Shown here: in pieces, positions 60,710-64,000 of the stretch
How positions within the stretch are numbered: the first letter of the stretch is position 1
Layout of the letters: every line of letters begins with the position of its first letter
Assembly: GCF_036170895.1 (NCBI RefSeq)
Contig: NZ_CP108036.1
Coordinates: 7,971,501 to 8,035,500 of the forward strand
Direction of reading: 5' to 3'
DNA: 64,000 nucleotides
Source: Streptomyces erythrochromogenes
Lineage (GTDB): Bacteria; Actinomycetota; Actinomycetes; Streptomycetales; Streptomycetaceae
Position numbers and translations under genes: made by a program
Notes under the pieces: model-generated
Seen by the model: the letters and a program-made list of their open reading frames with translations, nothing else
Database searches by the model: none
What the model was told of the DNA's origin: nothing

Positions 60710-61442
60710 GCGGATGCCGTCGATGTCGACCAGGACGTGCCGCGGTCCGCGGAAGATCTGGTTGCGCCGGTACGGCGGCGGGTCCTCGACGAGCCGGGGG
60801 TTCTCCACCCGGCGGACGAACTCGCCGACCGGGTTCTGGACTTCGAGCCGCGCGAGCGGAGCGCCGAAGCAGAAGTGGATGCCCTGACTGAATCCGAGGT
60901 GCTGGTTGTCGCGGCGCTCGAGGTCCAACTCGTCGGGTTCGGTGAACTGTTCCGGGTCGCGGTTCGCCGAGCCGTACGCCAGGAAGATCGGCGCTCCCTT
61001 GGGGACGGTGGTGCCGGCGATGTCGATGCCTTCCGCGGCGGAGCGGGTGGGCCAGAACTGCACCGACGACTCGAAGCGCAGCAACTCCTCCACCCCGGGC
61101 ACGGTCAGCTCCGGTCGGCGGCGCAACTGCTCGAGCGCATCGGGGTGCCGCAGCAGGGCATTGCCCGTGAGCAGGCCCTTGGACATCCGTCCCTCGGGGC
61201 CGTCCTCGTTCACCATCGCCCAGAGCATGCCCGGTCCTGGCTGTTCGGCGTACCTGTCGTACAGCTCTGCTGCGAACCGTCCGAAGTCCTGCACGGCCTG
61301 ATTGCCCGTGGCCAGCCGGCTCTGGAACTCTTCGGAGGCGGTCTCGGGACGGTACTCCCAAGCGTTCAGGGCGGTCTCGAACCAGTGGTGGAAGCGTGGC
61401 TCGTCCTCCAGCGGCACCCAGAACCTTGCAGATCACCGTCAC
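60710..61442 (-). pseudogene. cytochrome P450 remnant (frameshifted, internally deleted)
   Basis: The main frame from 61417 reads PLEDEPRFHHWFETALNAW, then PELTVPGVEELLRFESSVQF (ExxR helix) and FSQGIHFCFGAPLARLE (the heme-Cys loop). But VTVICKVLG, which should precede it, is in another frame at 61420-61442, so a base is missing at about 61418. The start and roughly the first third are gone. The I helix with AG-x-[DE]-T is missing between LLTGN and ALLRHPDALEQL. So this P450 cannot fold normally. Remnants of its redox partners follow upstream. Confidence 0.75.
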
Positions 61443-61543
61443 CGGCAGGATAGGCGGAGTCGTCGCGCTGCATCCGCGCGGCGATCTCCCCGATCACCCC
61501 GCCGAGCGCACCGCTCAACGGGCCGAACCCCCCTCGACGACGG

Positions 61544-62095
61544 TCACCGGACGTCGAGCTCCCGGCACACGGAGGCCACTTCCGAGCCGATGAAACCCGC
61601 GCCGATCACCAAGACCCGTGACGGCGGCTCGGCCAGCGCCTTCCGCAACTGTGCGGCATCGTCACGCGTGCGAATCGTGTGGACCCCGTGAAGGGCGGCC
61701 TCGGTCGGGTTCGGCCGCTGCCGAGCGCGGGTGCCCGTGGCGATGAGCAACCGGTCGTACCCGCCCTGCTCGCCGTCGGCCAGGCGCACATGCTTGCCGG
61801 CCCGATCCCGACCGGTGGCAGCCACCCCCAGCCGCCAGTCCGCATCCACCTCTCGCATGCGGGGGAGCTTGGTGTGGTCGGCCGCCACCCAGCCTTTGAG
61901 TACTTGTTTGGACAGTGGGGGACGGTCGTAGAGCTCGTACGGCTCGTTCCCGATGATGGTCAAGGAACCGGTGAAGCCCTCCTCGCGCAGCGCCTCCGCG
62001 GCCCGCAGCCCGGCCAGAGATGCCCCGACGGCGACGATCCGGCCGTTGGCCCTGAACTCGCGCACCAGCTCTGCCACCGTGGCCGGCAGGCCCAT
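61544..62095 (-). pseudogene. ferredoxin reductase, C-terminally truncated
   Basis: 183 residues from ATG 62095. RIVAVGASLAGLRAAEALREEGF is the FAD-binding motif, ELYDRPPLSKQVLKG the family loop, and RVLVIGAGFIGSEVASVCREL the start of the NAD(P)-binding domain, after which it stops at DVR. Full proteins have about 400 residues, so the NAD and C-terminal domains are lost. It is the electron-transfer partner of the adjacent P450 remnant. Confidence 0.75.
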
Positions 62096-62118
62096 GACGT
62101 CTTGCCCCGCCCCGCGCC

Positions 62119-62205
62119 GTCCAAGCGGTCGATCACGATCGCCTGCACCGGACACGCCACAGCAGCTCGCTCGACCTGCAGGCGCCGCTCATCGCAAACC
62201 CGCCG
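62119..62205 (-). pseudogene. ferredoxin fragment
   Basis: The frame encodes CDERRLQVERAAVACPVQAIVIDRLD, the C-terminal third of the small P450 ferredoxins, with only the last cluster Cys (ACPVQA) kept. The N-terminal part with the other cluster cysteines is absent. It lies just upstream of the truncated reductase, completing the decayed P450 set. Confidence 0.55.
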
Positions 62206-62425
62206 GGCCGGCCCGCGAGGCCCCCGGACACAGCCCGCTGCCCGCTCCATACAGGAATACGCCCCGAGCCGAGCCGTCCGTTCCGCCCTTTAGCCGAAGT
62301 TGCTCAACCAGCTCCGTCCCGGGGCCGGCAGCACTATCGTCCACATCCCGTCATGACCTCGAGACGATCGATTTCCGGGCGGCGGTGCCGCCGCTGACGA
62401 CCGCCACTTCGGAGACTGACTGTTC
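62206..62425. other. spacer before the copper-protein gene
   Basis: About 220 bases, including TAGCCGAAGTTGCTCAACC near 62291. It should hold the promoter of the CopC-CopD gene. No obvious metal-responsive operator was recognised. Confidence 0.35.
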
Positions 62426-64000
62426 ATGCACCTTGGATCGCCTCCCGCGAGGACCTCCCTGACGGTCCTCGCGCTGGTCGCCGCCATACTCGCCCTGGTC
62501 CTCGGCGGCGCAGGCTCGGCCTTCGCGCACGCCGGCCTCAGGGGCTCCGACCCTGCAGAAGGCTCCGTCCTGGCGACTGCTCCGAAGCAGGTCACGCTCA
62601 CTTTCACGGAGTCGGTCGGCTTCTCCGACGACTCACTCAGAGTGCTGTCTCCGGAGAACGCGCGTGTGAACCCACGCCCGGCCCAGCACGTGGACGGCAA
62701 GGACAACACCGCACGGGTGGAGCTGTCGGACAAGCTCGCCCAGGGCACCTACACGGTGGCCTGGCGCGTCGTCTCCGCCGATGGCCACCCGATCTCGGGC
62801 GCGTTCATCTTCTCCATCGGCAAACCGTCCGGCACCGCCGCCGTGGTGGCGACGGACTCCCTCGAGGACACGGCGGCCGCGCGCCTGTACGGCTTCCTCC
62901 GCCATGTCGCCTACAGCGGACTGGCCCTGCTGGTCGGGGCTGCCGCCTTCGTCCTCCTGTGCTGGCCCACCGCCGCGGCGGTCCGCCCGGTGCGCAGGCT
63001 GCTGACAGTCGGCTGGGCGGCACTGGTGGTGTCCACCGTGGCCCTCCTGTTGCTCCGCGGCCCCTACGAGACGGCCGGATCGCTGACATCGGCGTTCGAC
63101 CTGTCCCAGCTGGGTCGAACCGTCACCGGGAGGCCCGGGATCGCACTGGTCGTACGGCTCGGCCTGCTCGCGAGTGCCGCGGTGCTGCTGAGACGGCAGG
63201 CCCTGCGACTGGACCGTCACGAGGACGGAACGACGCCGGGTGACCTCGGTACCCGTGTCCGTGTCGTCGGGGCGGCGCTCGCCCTGGCCCTGGCGTTCAC
63301 CTGGGCCGGCGCGGAGCACGCCTCCGCGGGCATCCAGGTGCCGCTGGCCGTTCCCGTCGCCGTGCTGCACCTGTTGGCGATGGGAGTCTGGCTGGGCGGC
63401 CTGATCACGCTGGCGATCGTCCTGCGGCGGCGAGCCCCCGGCGGCGGTGACGTCCCCGCGTCCGCGATCGGGCGCTTCTCCACCGTGGCCTTCACGGCCA
63501 TTGCCGTTCTGGTCGGTACGGGAATGTACCAGTCCTGGCGGCAGGTCGGCTCGTGGGAGGCGCTGTCCACCACGTCGTACGGCAGGATCCTCGCCGTGAA
63601 GCTCGCCGCAGTCGTTCTCGTGCTGGCGGTGGCGTTCTTCTCCCGCCGTTGGGCGGACCGCCTCGATCACGAGGCGCTGCCGGCCGCTGAAGAACGGCAG
63701 GCGGTGCCCGAGCCTGCGCGGGTGAGGGTCGTGGAAACGGTCGGTGCGCCGTCTGCACCCCTGGCATCGGTCGCCGACAGTACGCCGGACGGACCCGCCG
63801 GGGGTGAGCCGGGAGACGGCACCGAGCCGCCCGCCCTTGGGACCGAAGTGCACCGGCGCAGGCTGCGCCGCACGGTGGCCGTCGAAGCCGTACTCGGTGT
63901 CGTGGTCCTGGCGATCACGACCCTGCTCACCGGAACCCAGCCCAGCCGCGCCGCCAACGGGGCACCGACGGCCGCGGCGACCGCCTCGGAGCCACAGGCG
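62426..64000 (+). CDS. CopC-CopD fusion copper protein (partial, runs off the window)
   Basis: 525 codons from ATG 62426 to the window edge, no stop. A signal peptide (LALVAAILALVLGGAGSAFA) exposes an N-terminal His (HAGLRGSDPAEGSV), the usual CopC copper ligand, and DGHPISGAFIFSIG gives the second. CopC ends at about residue 130. Then come CopD membrane helices (LRHVAYSGLALLVGAAAFVLL, LHLLAMGVWLGGLITLAIVL) with conserved His, and a soluble Pro-rich loop before a last helix at about 500. The YcnJ/CopCD family imports or buffers copper. Its C-terminal end is outside the window. Confidence 0.9.
   Translation, partial: MHLGSPPARTSLTVLALVAAILALVLGGAGSAFAHAGLRGSDPAEGSVLATAPKQVTLTFTESVGFSDDSLRVLSPENARVNPRPAQHVDGKDNTARVELSDKLAQGTYTVAWRVVSADGHPISGAFIFSIGKPSGTAAVVATDSLEDTAAARLYGFLRHVAYSGLALLVGAAAFVLLCWPTAAAVRPVRRLLTVGWAALVVSTVALLLLRGPYETAGSLTSAFDLSQLGRTVTGRPGIALVVRLGLLASAAVLLRRQALRLDRHEDGTTPGDLGTRVRVVGAALALALAFTWAGAEHASAGIQVPLAVPVAVLHLLAMGVWLGGLITLAIVLRRRAPGGGDVPASAIGRFSTVAFTAIAVLVGTGMYQSWRQVGSWEALSTTSYGRILAVKLAAVVLVLAVAFFSRRWADRLDHEALPAAEERQAVPEPARVRVVETVGAPSAPLASVADSTPDGPAGGEPGDGTEPPALGTEVHRRRLRRTVAVEAVLGVVVLAITTLLTGTQPSRAANGAPTAAATASEPQA

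Noticed and set aside
1..64000. tRNA, rRNA or CRISPR features
   Set aside because: No clover-leaf with a T-loop GTTCGA-type core, no rRNA sequence and no regularly spaced repeats were seen on reading; a tRNA scan would be needed to exclude them fully.

Overview
The window is chromosomal DNA of a high-GC actinomycete, almost certainly a Streptomyces or close relative. The reasons are the very high GC content with G or C at most third codon positions, frequent GTG starts, ATGA/GTGA stop-start overlaps in operons, many Streptomyces-type small families (DUF6480, DUF1398, DUF3224, DUF4259, DUF5990, SHOCT, TerD), and the mix of secreted enzymes, secreted toxins, MFS/ABC transporters and specialised-metabolism genes. 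No rRNA, tRNA, CRISPR array or phage module was seen. The gene mix (toxin-like proteins, decayed genes, a MITE, a compact undescribed biosynthetic operon) looks like accessory or chromosome-arm DNA.

Layout. 0.5-3.7 kb: a secreted protein, an aminoglycoside-phosphotransferase-like kinase and a convergent MFS transporter. 4.5-8.3 kb: a light-response block. A photolyase of the iron-sulfur (FeS-BCP/PhrB) class is divergent from UBP-zinc-finger, DUF427 and MerR/B12-binding regulator genes. 8.4-17.2 kb: the most interesting region. Five stop-start-coupled minus-strand genes encode a PaaK/F390-synthetase-like ligase, an MFS exporter, a GNAT, a LuxE-type acyl-protein synthetase and a fused LuxC-type acyl reductase/PaaK-like ligase, with a PucR-type regulator just upstream. 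This is the machinery for activating a carboxylic acid and reducing it to an aldehyde, without luciferase. 17-25.6 kb: small enzymes and stress genes, a secreted exo-beta-D-glucosaminidase (csxA), barstar, NmrA and AraC. 26-27.3 kb: a divergent tryptophan-dioxygenase-like protein.

27-37 kb: small hypothetical genes and a MarR gene and NUDIX gene separated by a 160-bp MITE. That MITE has duplicated a CTAG which supplies the stop codons of both convergent genes. Then come SUKH, DUF5990, DUF1963, decayed DUF6325/SHOCT genes, polyphosphate kinase 2, a truncated terpene-synthase-like gene, DUF4259 and an amidase. 37-44 kb: an alpha-glucoside uptake and hydrolysis operon (GH13 glucosidase, binding protein, two permeases, one with an unusual extracytoplasmic insertion) preceded by a second binding protein. 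44.3-47.9 kb: a PadR-ABC-FtsX operon. 48-53.6 kb: a ribosome-inactivating-protein-like gene, several hypothetical genes and a scabin-like secreted ADP-ribosyltransferase. 53.8-60.4 kb: DUF2231, a lone dhaK, paired CBS/DUF21 transporters, a hexapeptide acetyltransferase, a BlaI-type repressor and TerD. 60.7-62.2 kb: remains of a cytochrome P450/ferredoxin reductase/ferredoxin set. 62.4 kb to the end: a CopC-CopD copper protein running off the window.

How genes appear to work together: photolyase plus cobalamin-type regulator suggests light-controlled DNA repair; the 8.4-17.2 kb operon suggests regulated synthesis and export of an aldehyde-derived small molecule; csxA and the alpha-glucoside operon serve polysaccharide scavenging; the RIP-like and scabin-like proteins are candidate secreted or intracellular toxins. 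All function calls rest on reading the translated sequence and remembered family motifs; no database search was run.
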